Origin: Nonomuraea indica
GTDB taxonomy: Bacteria > Actinomycetota > Actinomycetes > Streptosporangiales > Streptosporangiaceae
DNA length: 64,000 nt
Direction of reading: 5' to 3'
Assembly (NCBI RefSeq): GCF_002850745.1
Contig: NZ_KZ559468.1
Span: 89,608-153,607, forward strand
The translations under genes were made by a program, and so were the position numbers. Below the pieces are notes generated by a model. That model searched no databases. It worked only from the letters and a program-made list of their open reading frames with translations, and was not told the DNA's origin. This document shows, in pieces, positions 27,596-36,599 of the stretch (position 1 is its first letter; every line of letters starts with the position of its first letter).

Positions 27596-29652
27596 CAGGT
27601 TCCTTTCTGCGTACCTTGTACGGGAACGGGGCGGCGCAGCGCCAGATGGACGAGCAGCGCCACGGCGAGCAGGGCCAGCCCGGCCACGACGCTCGCCGGT
27701 TCGAGGAAGAGCAGGGCGACGGCCGCGCCGGCGGCCAGGACGCGCTCGGGCCAGCCGGCGCGGCGCACCATCCAGCCGCCGGTGGCGGCGGCCAGCGCGA
27801 CGACGGCCACCGCCGAGACGGCCAGCGCCAGCAGCACCTGCGGCAGCGGGGCCTGCAACAGCAGCGCCCGCCCCGCCGGCGCCAGCACGAACGCGAACGG
27901 CACCAGGAACGCCGGCAGGGTGTACTTCCAGGTCATCATCATGGTCCGGAAGGCGTTGCCGCCCGTGATGGCCGCCGCGGCGACCGCCGCGAGCGCGGTC
28001 GGCGGCGTCACCTCCGACAGGACCGCGTAGTAGAAGATGAACATGTACGTGGCGTCCGGCGGCACCCCCAGCGTCTGCAGGGCCGGGCCGATGATGACGG
28101 CCGCGATGATGAACGACGCGGTCACCGGCACCGCCAGGCCGAGCAGCAGCACGGCGAGCGCCGCCACCAGGGCCGTCAGCGCGAGCTGGCCGCCGGCCAG
28201 GTCCACGATGATCCGCGACGCCTTCAGGCCGAGCCCGGTGAGCGTCACCATCGCCACGATCACCCCGGCGGCCGCCGTCGTGGCCGCCACGGGCAGCACG
28301 CCGAGCGTCCCGGCCGACAGCGCCTGCGCCGCCCGCCGCGGGGTGAGCCGGTGCTCGCGGTCGAGGAACGACAGCAGGAAGGCCAGCAGGGTCGCGTAGA
28401 CGACGGCGCGGAACGGCGACACCCCGAAGGCCATCAGCACCACGATCGCGACCAGCGAGGAGAAGTGGTAGCCGAACCGGCCCAGCAGCCGCCAGACCGA
28501 GTCGGTCTCCATCCGGACGCCGTGGGTGCCGAACCGGCGGGCGTCGATCTCGACCGCCAGGATGATCCCGAGGTAGTACAGGATCGTCGGCACGGTCGCG
28601 TACAGCAGCACCGTCAGGTAGGACGTCTTGAGGTACTCGGCGATGATGAACGCCGCCGCCCCCAGGGTCGGCGGCGACAGGATCGCGCCGATGCCGGCCG
28701 CGGCCAGGATGCCGCCGCCGTGCTCGCGCGGGTAACCGGCCCGGCGCAGGATCGGCCACGCGACGCTGCCCAGCGACACCGCCGTGGCCGTGCCCGACCC
28801 GGACACCGTCCCGAGCAGGAAGCCCGCCAGCGTCACCGTACGGCCCGGCGCGGCGGCCGAGCGGCGGAACGCCGCGAACGAGATGTTGACGAAGAACGCG
28901 CCCGCCCCCGAGTACTCCAGCACCGCCCCGTAGATCGTGAAGAGCACGATGTACGTCGCCGCCACGTCCAGCGGCACCCCGAACAGGCCTTCGGTGCCCA
29001 TGTAGAGCTGGACGACGATCCGCTCGACGCCGTAGCCGCGGTGCCCGAGGACGGAGTCGACCGGCAGGTAGCCGCCGTAGTAGGCGTAGGCCAGGAACGC
29101 CAGGCAGATCCACGGCAGCACCGCCCCGACGGTGCGGCGCGTGGCCTCCAGCACCAGCAGCAGGCAGCCGGCCCCCATGAGCAGGTCCATCGTGGAGGGC
29201 TCGAAGGTGCGCCGGATGAAGTCGTCGAACCCGAACAGCGGATACGCGCACACGGCGAGGGACAGCGCCGCCAGGATCCAGTCGGCCACGCCGGGCGTGT
29301 CCGGCCTGGCCGCCTTCGCCTCGACGGCGTCACCGGTCCGCTCGCCCGCCGTGCCGCCCCGCCCGCCGGGCCGCCGGCCGAACCCACGGGTCAGCCACGA
29401 CGGCAGGCTGCCCGGCCGGTAGGCCAGGAACGTCAGCGGCAGCACCGCCGCCATGAAACTCATCCGGTACGGCAGCACCGGCATCGGGTTGAACACCGCG
29501 TACAGCGCGTAGAGGGACACGCCGAGCGCGATCGCCCCGACGACGATCGCCAGCCGCCCGGGCAGCCGCCGGGCGGGCCGCTCGGCGTCGTACTCGGCGA
29601 TGAGCTCCTCGGTGCTGCGGGCCGGTGCCGTGCCCTGGTCGGCGGATGTCAC
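27595..29652 (-). CDS. TAXI-TRAP transporter fused permease
   Basis: 685 residues from GTG 29652, preceded by GAGGAGG at 6-nt spacing; upstream open frame is not needed. DctQ and DctM subunits are fused. Many membrane segments follow, with the DctM signatures GTVSGSGTATAVSLGSVAWP and AGIGAILSPPTLGAAAFIIA in the first repeat and ALQTLGVPPDATYMFIFYYA with SEVTPPTALAAVAAAAI in the second. It moves substrate driven by an ion gradient. Co-transcribed with the binding protein. The divergent kinase and regulator genes probably control it. Confidence 0.94.
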   Translation of the reverse strand: MTSADQGTAPARSTEELIAEYDAERPARRLPGRLAIVVGAIALGVSLYALYAVFNPMPVLPYRMSFMAAVLPLTFLAYRPGSLPSWLTRGFGRRPGGRGGTAGERTGDAVEAKAARPDTPGVADWILAALSLAVCAYPLFGFDDFIRRTFEPSTMDLLMGAGCLLLVLEATRRTVGAVLPWICLAFLAYAYYGGYLPVDSVLGHRGYGVERIVVQLYMGTEGLFGVPLDVAATYIVLFTIYGAVLEYSGAGAFFVNISFAAFRRSAAAPGRTVTLAGFLLGTVSGSGTATAVSLGSVAWPILRRAGYPREHGGGILAAAGIGAILSPPTLGAAAFIIAEYLKTSYLTVLLYATVPTILYYLGIILAVEIDARRFGTHGVRMETDSVWRLLGRFGYHFSSLVAIVVLMAFGVSPFRAVVYATLLAFLLSFLDREHRLTPRRAAQALSAGTLGVLPVAATTAAAGVIVAMVTLTGLGLKASRIIVDLAGGQLALTALVAALAVLLLGLAVPVTASFIIAAVIIGPALQTLGVPPDATYMFIFYYAVLSEVTPPTALAAVAAAAITGGNAFRTMMMTWKYTLPAFLVPFAFVLAPAGRALLLQAPLPQVLLALAVSAVAVVALAAATGGWMVRRAGWPERVLAAGAAVALLFLEPASVVAGLALLAVALLVHLALRRPVPVQGTQKGT

Positions 29653-29704
29653 CTCTAACCTCCTCGCGTCAGCGGCACACCGGCCGCCGGTCGCCTGAAA
29701 CGTA

Positions 29705-29722
29705 GATGTGACCTGGCCCACT
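29705..29722. promoter_or_regulatory. 18-bp direct repeat, copy 1 (TRAP-proximal)
   Basis: GATGTGACCTGGCCCACT, 53 bp upstream of the permease start, matches copy 2 at 15 of 18 positions in the same orientation. It may be a site for the OmpR-type regulator encoded at 32500. Confidence 0.45.
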
Positions 29723-29818
29723 CCTGAAGGTCCGGGGCCCGCTATTTGATGAACTCTTAGGGAAGACACGCCGGCTGTGTTAAGGGCAGATCAAATCCTG
29801 GCCGCCGCCCATGTTCGC

Positions 29819-29836
29819 GATGTGACCCAGGCCACT
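29819..29836. promoter_or_regulatory. 18-bp direct repeat, copy 2 (kinase-proximal)
   Basis: GATGTGACCCAGGCCACT, 77 bp before the kinase start. Together the two copies flank the 260-bp divergent region, one near each gene, as expected for a regulator that controls both the transporter and its own signalling genes. Confidence 0.45.
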
Positions 29837-29912
29837 AGGGTGCGCGCAGGCCGCTCGTCCGCGGGGACGCGGAGCGGGCGGCGCTGCACTCCGCGAACCG
29901 AGGTACGTCAGC

Positions 29913-32495
29913 ATGGCGCTCAAAGTCCAGATCTCCCCTCGCCCCTGGAGCTGGTGGACGGTCCGAGCGCGGCTCGGACTCCTCGTCGCGCTGCCCGTCC
30001 TCGGCATGCTGGCCTTCGCCGTGGCGCAGGCCGGCACGGTCCTGGGCGTGGCCGACGGCGGGCAGCGCACCCGCGACCTCGCCTCCCTCGCCACCGCCAC
30101 CTCCGGCCTGGTCCACCAGCTCGAACGGGAGCAGGCGGAGTCGCAGGCGCTGGCGGCGCGGGGCGGGACCAGCGGCCGGGTGCTGGTGACGGCCGCCCGG
30201 CAGCGCACGGACGCCGCGCGGCGGGCCTTCTCCGCGACCGGCGGCACGGCCCAGGAGGCGGCGCCCGGGCTCACGCCGGCGCTGCGCGCCGCCGAGCAGG
30301 CCCTCACCCGGGCGCGGCAGGCGGCGCAGGAGGGGACCGGCCAGGGCGACGCGAACGGGACCGACCGCTACGGGGCCGCGGTCACCGCCCTGCTCACCGT
30401 CGCCACCGCGCTGCCCCGCCAGATCGACGACCAGCGGCTGGCCAACCAGGCCCACGCCGTCGCCGAGCTGGCCGGGGCCAAGCACGCGCTCGCCGAGCAG
30501 CGCGAACTGCTGCGCGGCGCGCTCACCCGGCGTCGGCTGCGGCCGGCCGAGGCCCGCGAGCTGGTACGGCTGGCAGCGACCGAGGCGGCGCACCTGCGGG
30601 CCTTCGAGGCCGCGGCCGACCCCTGGGCGCGCGGCCGGCTCACCTCCCGGCTCGTCGGACCCGACGTCGAGGCCACCCGCGCCACCCGCGCCGCGATGGA
30701 GCGCACCCTGGGCGCCACGCAGGCCGCCGCTGCCCGGCCGGACCCCGCGACCGGCCGGACGCCGATCACCGACGCCGACGCCTGGTACGTCGCCGCCTCC
30801 CACACGATCAGGCGGCTGCACGACGTGGAGCTGGACCTGACCGGACGGCTCGACACCGCCGCCGCCGAGGTGCTGGCCGACGCCCGCCGCGGCCTGGTGG
30901 CCACCATCGGGCTGACGGCGGGGGCACTCGCCGGCACCCTCGCCGTGACGGCCCTCGTCGCCGCCGACCTCGCCCGCCGGCTGCGGCGGCTGCGCGCCTC
31001 GGCGCTGGCCCTGGCCGACGTGCACCTGCCGGAGGCCATCAAGGCCATCGGCGCCGCCCCCGACCCCGTCGCGGCCCGAACCGACCAGCTCGCCCGGCAC
31101 GCCCTCGGCGAGCAGCACGGGCCCGACGAGATCGGCGACGTGGGCAGCGCGCTGTCCGTCGTGCACGCCCGCGCCCTCGACCTGGCCACCGGGCAGACCC
31201 TGCTGCGCCGCGAGTCGGCCGCCGTCTTCGAGGCGATGGCCCGGCGCGGCCAGACGCTGGTGGCCCGCCAGCTCGACCTCATCGACCGGCTGGAGGCGGG
31301 GGAGACCGACCCCGACACGCTCGGCTGGCTCTACCAGCTCGACCACCTCGCGGCGCGCATGCGCCGCAACGACGAGAGCCTGCTCGTGCTGGCGGGCGGC
31401 GAGCCGGTCCGCCAGTTCGGGACCGCCGTCCCGCTGTACGACGTCGTCCGCGGCGCCCTGGCCGAGATCGAGGAGTACCGGCGGATCCAGCCCATCGCGC
31501 TGACCGGGACGCCGGTCGCCGCCGAGGCCGTCGGCGACCTGGTGCACCTGATCGCCGAGCTGCTGGAGAACGCCACGCACCACTCGCCGCCCGACACCCC
31601 CGTCGTGGTCCGCGCGTACATCTCGGGCGACGGCTGCACCGTCACCATCCAGGACCAGGGCTCCGGCATGGACCCCGTGGCCCTCGACCAGGCCAACACC
31701 CGCCTGGCCCGGCCGGACGACCCGGTGGCCGGGCTGGGCGGCACGATGGGGCTGCGCGTGGTCGCCCGGCTGGCCGACCGGCACGGGGTCACGGTCCGCC
31801 TGTCCAGCCGGGGCCGCGGCGTCATCGCCACCGTCCTTATCCCGCCCCCGCTCCTCGCGAGCGCGCCACGGCACGCCGGGACAGGCCCGGCGCCGGTGGG
31901 TGCGGGCGGCCGGGACGGCGGCGGGGCGCCCGGCATCCGGGAGACCGTCGCGGCCCACGGCCCTTCCGGCACACGGGCGGCCGGGACCGCCGCCGAGCCC
32001 GAGACCGGGATGCTGGCCGACCGCCTCGGCTGGCTGCTGACCCGGTTCACCAACCAGGTGCCCGGCGTCGCCCACGCCGTCGCGGTCTCCGCCGACGGCG
32101 TCGCCCTCGCCTCCTCCGGAGCGCTGTCCCGCGAACGCTCCGTCCACCTGGCCGCGGCCGTGGCCGGCATCGCCGGGCTGAGCGCGGGCACCGCCCGTTC
32201 CCTGGCGACGGGCCAGGTCCGGCAGACCGCCGTGGACATGGACGAGGGAGCCCTGCTCACCTTCGCGGCCGGCCGGGTCCTGCTCGGCGTCCTGACCCGC
32301 GGCGACACCGACTACGGGGACGTCGCCTACGAGGCGGGCCGGCTCGGCCTGCAGGTCGCCGACCTCCTGGGCGCGGCGGACGAGCCCGTACCCGGCCCGG
32401 CGACGGACCCCGGCCCGCTCGGCACCGCGGACGTCGCCGCGGACGGCGGCGCCGGTCCATGGCACGATGAGACACACCCCAGCAGCCGGACGTGA
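29913..32495 (+). CDS. NIT-HAMP histidine kinase fused to a Roadblock/LC7 domain (CvnA-CvnB fusion)
   Basis: 860 residues. A membrane segment (about 20-42) precedes an extracellular nitrate/nitrite-sensing type helical domain (about 45-325), a second membrane segment (about 328-348) and a HAMP region. The kinase core follows with H478 in QLDHLAARMRRND, N553 in AELLENATHH, QDQGSGMDP and GLRVVARLADRHG. After a Gly/Pro linker, residues about 700-825 form a Roadblock/LC7 domain (ADRLGWLLTRFTNQVPGV... to ...DVAYEAGRLGLQVADLL). In actinomycete conservons the kinase-like CvnA and Roadblock CvnB are separate proteins, followed by CvnC and a GTPase CvnD. Here they are one chain with neither CvnC nor CvnD. 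An OmpR regulator follows 4 bp later. Confidence 0.9.
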   Translation: MALKVQISPRPWSWWTVRARLGLLVALPVLGMLAFAVAQAGTVLGVADGGQRTRDLASLATATSGLVHQLEREQAESQALAARGGTSGRVLVTAARQRTDAARRAFSATGGTAQEAAPGLTPALRAAEQALTRARQAAQEGTGQGDANGTDRYGAAVTALLTVATALPRQIDDQRLANQAHAVAELAGAKHALAEQRELLRGALTRRRLRPAEARELVRLAATEAAHLRAFEAAADPWARGRLTSRLVGPDVEATRATRAAMERTLGATQAAAARPDPATGRTPITDADAWYVAASHTIRRLHDVELDLTGRLDTAAAEVLADARRGLVATIGLTAGALAGTLAVTALVAADLARRLRRLRASALALADVHLPEAIKAIGAAPDPVAARTDQLARHALGEQHGPDEIGDVGSALSVVHARALDLATGQTLLRRESAAVFEAMARRGQTLVARQLDLIDRLEAGETDPDTLGWLYQLDHLAARMRRNDESLLVLAGGEPVRQFGTAVPLYDVVRGALAEIEEYRRIQPIALTGTPVAAEAVGDLVHLIAELLENATHHSPPDTPVVVRAYISGDGCTVTIQDQGSGMDPVALDQANTRLARPDDPVAGLGGTMGLRVVARLADRHGVTVRLSSRGRGVIATVLIPPPLLASAPRHAGTGPAPVGAGGRDGGGAPGIRETVAAHGPSGTRAAGTAAEPETGMLADRLGWLLTRFTNQVPGVAHAVAVSADGVALASSGALSRERSVHLAAAVAGIAGLSAGTARSLATGQVRQTAVDMDEGALLTFAAGRVLLGVLTRGDTDYGDVAYEAGRLGLQVADLLGAADEPVPGPATDPGPLGTADVAADGGAGPWHDETHPSSRT

Positions 32496-32499
32496 CCGA

Positions 32500-33156
32500 A
32501 TGCGTGTGCTTGTCGTGGAAGACGACACCCGGGTGGCCGCCGCCCTGGCCGCGGCGCTGTGCCGCCACGGGTTCGAGGTGCACCGTGCCGCGGGCGCGGC
32601 CGAGGCGCTGGCCGCCCCCAGCGTCGACATGATCCTGCTCGACCTCAACCTGCCCGACGGCGACGGCGTCGACCTGTGCAGGAGGCTGCGCCGCGACGGC
32701 GTCGAGGTCGCCATCATCGCCGTCACCGCCCGCGGCGAGGAGCGCGACCGGATCGCGGGCCTGCGCGCCGGGGCCGACGACTACCTGGTCAAGCCGTTCT
32801 CGACGGCCGAGCTGGTGGCCCGCATGGAGGCCGTGATGCGCCGGGTCCGGCCGAGCCCGCCCCGCGCGGCGCAGGTCGGCGACCTGCGCGTCGACCTGGC
32901 CGCCCACACCGTCACCCGCAGGGGCGAGGGCGTCGTGCTGACCCGCAAGGAGTTCGACCTGCTGGCCTGCCTGGCCCGCGACCCCGGGGTCGTCGTGCCG
33001 CGCGAGCGCCTGCTCATCGAGGTCTGGGGCACCGCCTGGCCGGGGGCGGGCCGTACCCTCGACGTGCACATGGCGACCCTGCGTGCCAAGCTCGGCGAGC
33101 CCGTCGTGATCGAGACCGTCCGGGGCGTCGGCTACCGGCTGGCCCCGGGCGCCTGA
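32500..33156 (+). CDS. OmpR-family response regulator
   Basis: 218 residues from ATG 32500. The receiver has D8/D9, the phospho-accepting D48 in MILLDLNLPDGDG, T76 and K98 in DYLVKPF. The winged helix follows (VLTRKEFDLLACLARDPG, LLIEVWGTAW, TLDVHMATLRAKLG, ETVRGVGYRL). It probably binds the divergent region at 29653-29912. Two kinases are candidates to phosphorylate it: the fused one just upstream and the classical one at 34074-35501. The upstream fused kinase has the CvnA type of core, which often does not use a response regulator, so the classical kinase is the likelier partner. Confidence 0.94.
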   Translation: MRVLVVEDDTRVAAALAAALCRHGFEVHRAAGAAEALAAPSVDMILLDLNLPDGDGVDLCRRLRRDGVEVAIIAVTARGEERDRIAGLRAGADDYLVKPFSTAELVARMEAVMRRVRPSPPRAAQVGDLRVDLAAHTVTRRGEGVVLTRKEFDLLACLARDPGVVVPRERLLIEVWGTAWPGAGRTLDVHMATLRAKLGEPVVIETVRGVGYRLAPGA

Positions 33157-33157
33157 C

Positions 33158-34138
33158 ATGACGCGGCGCCGCGCCCGGCTGTGGACCCGGCTGTGGACCC
33201 GGCGGCTCCTGCCGGCCGTGCTGGCGGCCGTGCTGGCGGTGGCCGGGTGCGGCGGCGCCGACGTGCCCGCCGTCCCGGAGGGCACCGTCAGGATCGCCAC
33301 CGGCGCCGAGGGCGGCGTCTACGAGGTGTACGGCTCGGCCTACGCCGGCGTGCTCGGCGAGCGGTTCCCCGGACCGGCGCGGGTGCTCCCCTCCGGCGGC
33401 AGCGTGGACAACATCGAGCTGGTCATGGCGGGTCGCGCGGAGACCGGGTTCACCCTCGCCGACATCGCGGCCGACGCCCTCGCCGGGCGCGAGCCGTTCG
33501 GCGCGCCGCGGCGCCTCGCCGCCCTGGCCCGGCTGTACGACAACTACGTCCAGCTCGTCGTCCGCGACGACGGGCCCGTCCGGACCGTCAAGGACCTCAA
33601 GGGCCGCCGGGTCTCGGTCGGCGGCGAGGGGTCGGGCACCGCCGTCGCCGCGGAGCGCATCCTGCGGGTCGCCGGACTCGCCGACGACGTGGAGCTCAGC
33701 CGTCTCGACGTCGGCGCCTCGGCGCGGGCGCTCGCGGCCCGGCAGATCGACGCCTTCTTCTGGAGCGGCGGGCTGCCGAGCGCCGCCATCACCGACCTGC
33801 GCCGCGGGACGGACATGCGGCTCCTCGACCTCGGCTCCACGATCGAGCCGCTCGTGCGCGAGTACGGCGACCTCTACACCAGGACCACCGTGCCCGCCTC
33901 GGTGTACGGGCTGTCCAACGCGGTGACGACCGTGAGCGTGCCCACCTACCTCGTCGTCCGGCGCGACCTGCCGCCCGCCACGGCCTACTGGCTGACCCGG
34001 CTGCTCTTCGAGGGCCATCCCCGGCTCGCCGAGGCGCACCCGGAGGCGCGCCGGCTCGACCCCGGCTCGGCGATCATGACGTACCCGCTGGAGCTGCACG
34101 AGGGGGCGGTGCGCTGGTATCGCTCGGCGCACCGCTGA
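33158..34138 (+). CDS. Second TAXI-family binding lipoprotein without its own permease
   Basis: 326 residues; ATG 33158 lies one base after the stop of the response regulator. The signal ends in AVAGCGG, so it is a lipoprotein. TAXI features: GTVRIATGAEGGVYEVYGSA, TGFTLADIAADALAG, KGRRVSVGGEGSGT and DAFFWSGGLPSAAITDL. It is clearly paralogous to the transporter's binding protein at 26624-27595. Being in a regulator operon with no permease, it may sense ligand for a kinase rather than feed transport, as TctC-like proteins are thought to do in some two-component systems. That role is inference. Confidence 0.92.
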   Translation: MTRRRARLWTRLWTRRLLPAVLAAVLAVAGCGGADVPAVPEGTVRIATGAEGGVYEVYGSAYAGVLGERFPGPARVLPSGGSVDNIELVMAGRAETGFTLADIAADALAGREPFGAPRRLAALARLYDNYVQLVVRDDGPVRTVKDLKGRRVSVGGEGSGTAVAAERILRVAGLADDVELSRLDVGASARALAARQIDAFFWSGGLPSAAITDLRRGTDMRLLDLGSTIEPLVREYGDLYTRTTVPASVYGLSNAVTTVSVPTYLVVRRDLPPATAYWLTRLLFEGHPRLAEAHPEARRLDPGSAIMTYPLELHEGAVRWYRSAHR

Positions 34139-35501
34139 CGGGCAGCGTCAAGGTCACCTCCAGCCCGTGCGGCCGGGCGGCCGACAGCGTCATGGAGCCG
34201 CCGCTGCGCTCGGCCAGGGTCCGCGTGATCGCCAGGCCGAGGCCCGTGCCCGGCACGTTCTGGTGGCGCGGGCTGCGCCAGAACCTGTCGCCCGCGCGGG
34301 CCAGCTCGTCGCCGGTCAGGCCCGGACCCCCGTCGCGGACCACGACGCGCACCTCCTCGCCGAGGCGGCTGGCCGTCACCTCCACCGGGCGGCCCTGCCC
34401 GAACTTCAGCGCGTTGTCGAGCAGGGCGTCCAGGGCGTGGTCGAGCAGGTCGGGCACCCCGGTGACGGTCAGCCCCTCCGGCACGTCCACCGTCAGCGGC
34501 GTCGCCGAGCTGTCGTAGGCGGCCCGCCACGCCAGCGCCCGCCTGCGCACCGCGGCCGCCACGTCGATCGGGCCGGGCGGCTCGTGCGCGGCCTCCGCGC
34601 GGGCGAGCTGCAGCAGCGCGTCCACGCTCTCGCCCAGCCGGTCGGCCTCCTCCAGGGCGAGCCGCAGCTCCTCGCGACCGTGCGGGTCGAGGACGGTGGA
34701 CTCGGCGTTCTCCACCCGCAGCCGCAGCGCCGTCAGCGGGTTGCGGAGCTGGTGGGAGGCCTGGGCGACGAACGCCCGCTGCTTCAGCACGGCGGCGGCG
34801 ACGCCGTCGGCCATCGCGTTGAAGCTCGCCGCCAGCCGCCGCAGCTCCGGCGGCCCGGTCCGGTCGGACACGTGCGCGGCGTGCCGGCCGGACCCCACGG
34901 CGTGCGCCGCCTCGTCGAGCTCGTGCACCGGGCGCAGCACCCACCGCACCACCGGCACCGCCACCGCCAGCGCCACGACGAGCAGCGCCACCAGGCCGCC
35001 GAGGGCGAGGACGGCCAGCCGCGCGGCGACCTCCTCCCGCGCCCGGTCCGTCGGCGTGATCGTCACGGCCGCGCCGAGCACCCGCCCGTCGCGCACCACC
35101 GGCTCGACCACCACGTACGGCCGCTCGTCCCACGGCCACAGCACGTGCGGCCGCTGCGGCGGCCGCCCGGCGAGCCCGCGCAGCAGGGGGACGCGCACCC
35201 CCTCCTGCTCGGGGGACATCCCCTCGCGGGACGAGGCGACCACCTGCCCGTCGGAGTTCACCACCATCACCGGCGTGTCGTACAGCTCGTCGTAGCGCAG
35301 CAGGTCGGCCGTCAGCCGGCGGGTCCGGCCGGTGGACAGCGCCGCCTCCGCCACGTCGGCGAACCGGGCGGTGTCGTCGGCCCGGCTGATGAACAGCTCC
35401 TGCGACGCCTGGTCGGCCCCCGCCACCGCCAGCGGCAGCCCGAGCGCCGCCACCAGGCCGGCGACCAGGCCGATCACGATCACGAGCAGACGTCTGCGCA
35501 C
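34074..35501 (-). CDS. Sensor histidine kinase with HAMP and HisKA domains
   Basis: 475 residues from GTG 35501, with AAGGGAGG upstream. Topology: short basic N-terminus, membrane segment (about 5-28), extracellular domain (to about 160), second membrane segment, HAMP (ELDEAAHAVGSGRHAAHV). HisKA has H250 in ASHQLRNPLTALRLRV; the ATP lid shows N in LLDNALKFG, RDGGPGLTG and GTGLGLAI. This is the likely cognate kinase of the OmpR regulator (TctE/TctD-like). Its 3' end overlaps the convergent TAXI gene by 65 bp, so the two transcripts would be antisense over that stretch. Confidence 0.92.
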   Translation of the reverse strand: MRRRLLVIVIGLVAGLVAALGLPLAVAGADQASQELFISRADDTARFADVAEAALSTGRTRRLTADLLRYDELYDTPVMVVNSDGQVVASSREGMSPEQEGVRVPLLRGLAGRPPQRPHVLWPWDERPYVVVEPVVRDGRVLGAAVTITPTDRAREEVAARLAVLALGGLVALLVVALAVAVPVVRWVLRPVHELDEAAHAVGSGRHAAHVSDRTGPPELRRLAASFNAMADGVAAAVLKQRAFVAQASHQLRNPLTALRLRVENAESTVLDPHGREELRLALEEADRLGESVDALLQLARAEAAHEPPGPIDVAAAVRRRALAWRAAYDSSATPLTVDVPEGLTVTGVPDLLDHALDALLDNALKFGQGRPVEVTASRLGEEVRVVVRDGGPGLTGDELARAGDRFWRSPRHQNVPGTGLGLAITRTLAERSGGSMTLSAARPHGLEVTLTLPVSGAPSDTSAPPPRAAPAGTS

Positions 35502-35636
35502 CGGGCCTCCCTTCGCTGAGGAGATTGTCACGGCCCGGCGGGCCGAGGGGAAGCCGCCGCATGGCGGAGACGGGGTCGGGTAGCGAACTACGGACGTAAG
35601 CTGTGCTGAACGCTCCTGCGAGAACACCTGGGTGCC

Positions 35637-36572
35637 ATGACGTCCACCGACGCTCCCGCGCGGCCGACGAGGCGGCTCGCCGCCAACGTGCGGGCCGGAC
35701 TCAACTGGGTGTGCGACACCAAGCACTTCGCGATCCTGCGCGCGGCCACCAACGCCGGCGTCACCTACCGGGTGACGGGCCTGGCCGGCGAGGCGGCGTT
35801 CTTCGCCCTGCTGTCCCTGCCGCCCTTCGTGCTGGGCCTCATCGGCGTGCTGGCCAAGCTGGGCACCTGGCTCGGCAGGGACCGCGTCGAGGAGGTCCAC
35901 CGGTGGGTGATCGACCAGGCCGGCGTGCTGTTCACCCAGGACACGATCGCCACCGTGGTCGACCCGCTCATCAACGACGTGCTGCGCGACGACGCCAGCA
36001 AGGTGTCGATCATCTCGCTGGGCTTCCTGCTGTCGCTCTGGTCGGGCTCGCGCGCCCTCTACGTCTACGTCGACCTCATCTCCGTCGCCTACGGGCTGGG
36101 GGAGGAGCGCGGCATCGTCCGCACCCGGCTGATGTCCTTCGGCCTGTACGTGGTGGGGCTCGTCATCGGCATCATCGTCATGCCGATCCTCGTCATCGGG
36201 CCCACCCTGCTCAAGGACGCCCTGCCCGGCGAGTACGGAGTCATGATCGACCTGCTCTACTGGCCGGTCGTGATCATCGGGTCGGTGCTGTTCCTCACGG
36301 TGCTCTACCACGTGAGCGTGCCGGTGCGCACCAAGTGGTACCGGGAGCTGCCCGGCGCGATCCTCGCGCTGATGCTGTGGATCGCCTGCGCCGGCGTGCT
36401 GCGCGCCGTCCTCGCCGCGTGGTTCTCGCCCGTGTCGGTGTACGGCTCGCTGGCCGCCCCGATCGCCCTGCTGCTGTGGCTGTACATCACGGCCCTCGCC
36501 GTGCTGATCGGCGCGATCCTGAACGCCGAGGTGGACCGGCTGTGGCCGGGCGCCGGGCGGCTCCCCGCCTGA
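35637..36572 (+). CDS. YihY/virulence factor BrkB family membrane protein
   Basis: 311 residues with six membrane segments and the family signatures VTYRVTGLAGEAAFFALLSLPPF, SRALYVYVDLISVAYG, RTKWYRELPGAILALMLWIA and YGSLAAPIALLLWLYITALAVLIGAILNAE. The family is thought to be an integral membrane protein with a role in envelope stability or export; no clear biochemical role is set. ATG 35637 is used. The stop of this gene overlaps the minus-35 region of the glyA promoter. Confidence 0.92.
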   Translation: MTSTDAPARPTRRLAANVRAGLNWVCDTKHFAILRAATNAGVTYRVTGLAGEAAFFALLSLPPFVLGLIGVLAKLGTWLGRDRVEEVHRWVIDQAGVLFTQDTIATVVDPLINDVLRDDASKVSIISLGFLLSLWSGSRALYVYVDLISVAYGLGEERGIVRTRLMSFGLYVVGLVIGIIVMPILVIGPTLLKDALPGEYGVMIDLLYWPVVIIGSVLFLTVLYHVSVPVRTKWYRELPGAILALMLWIACAGVLRAVLAAWFSPVSVYGSLAAPIALLLWLYITALAVLIGAILNAEVDRLWPGAGRLPA

Positions 36573-36597
36573 GCCGGTCCACCACTTCCGCTATCGT
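36569..36597 (+). promoter_or_regulatory. Candidate promoter for the riboswitch-glyA transcript
   Basis: CTGAGC at 36569-36574, a 17-bp spacer and TATCGT at 36592-36597. A transcript would begin near 36604, at the 5' end of the riboswitch aptamer. The minus-35 box is weak. Confidence 0.45.
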
Positions 36598-36599
36598 CT

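Noticed and set aside
29835..32726. Minus-strand frame of 963 codons opposite the fused kinase
   Set aside because: Antisense shadow. The plus-strand frame has all kinase and Roadblock motifs.
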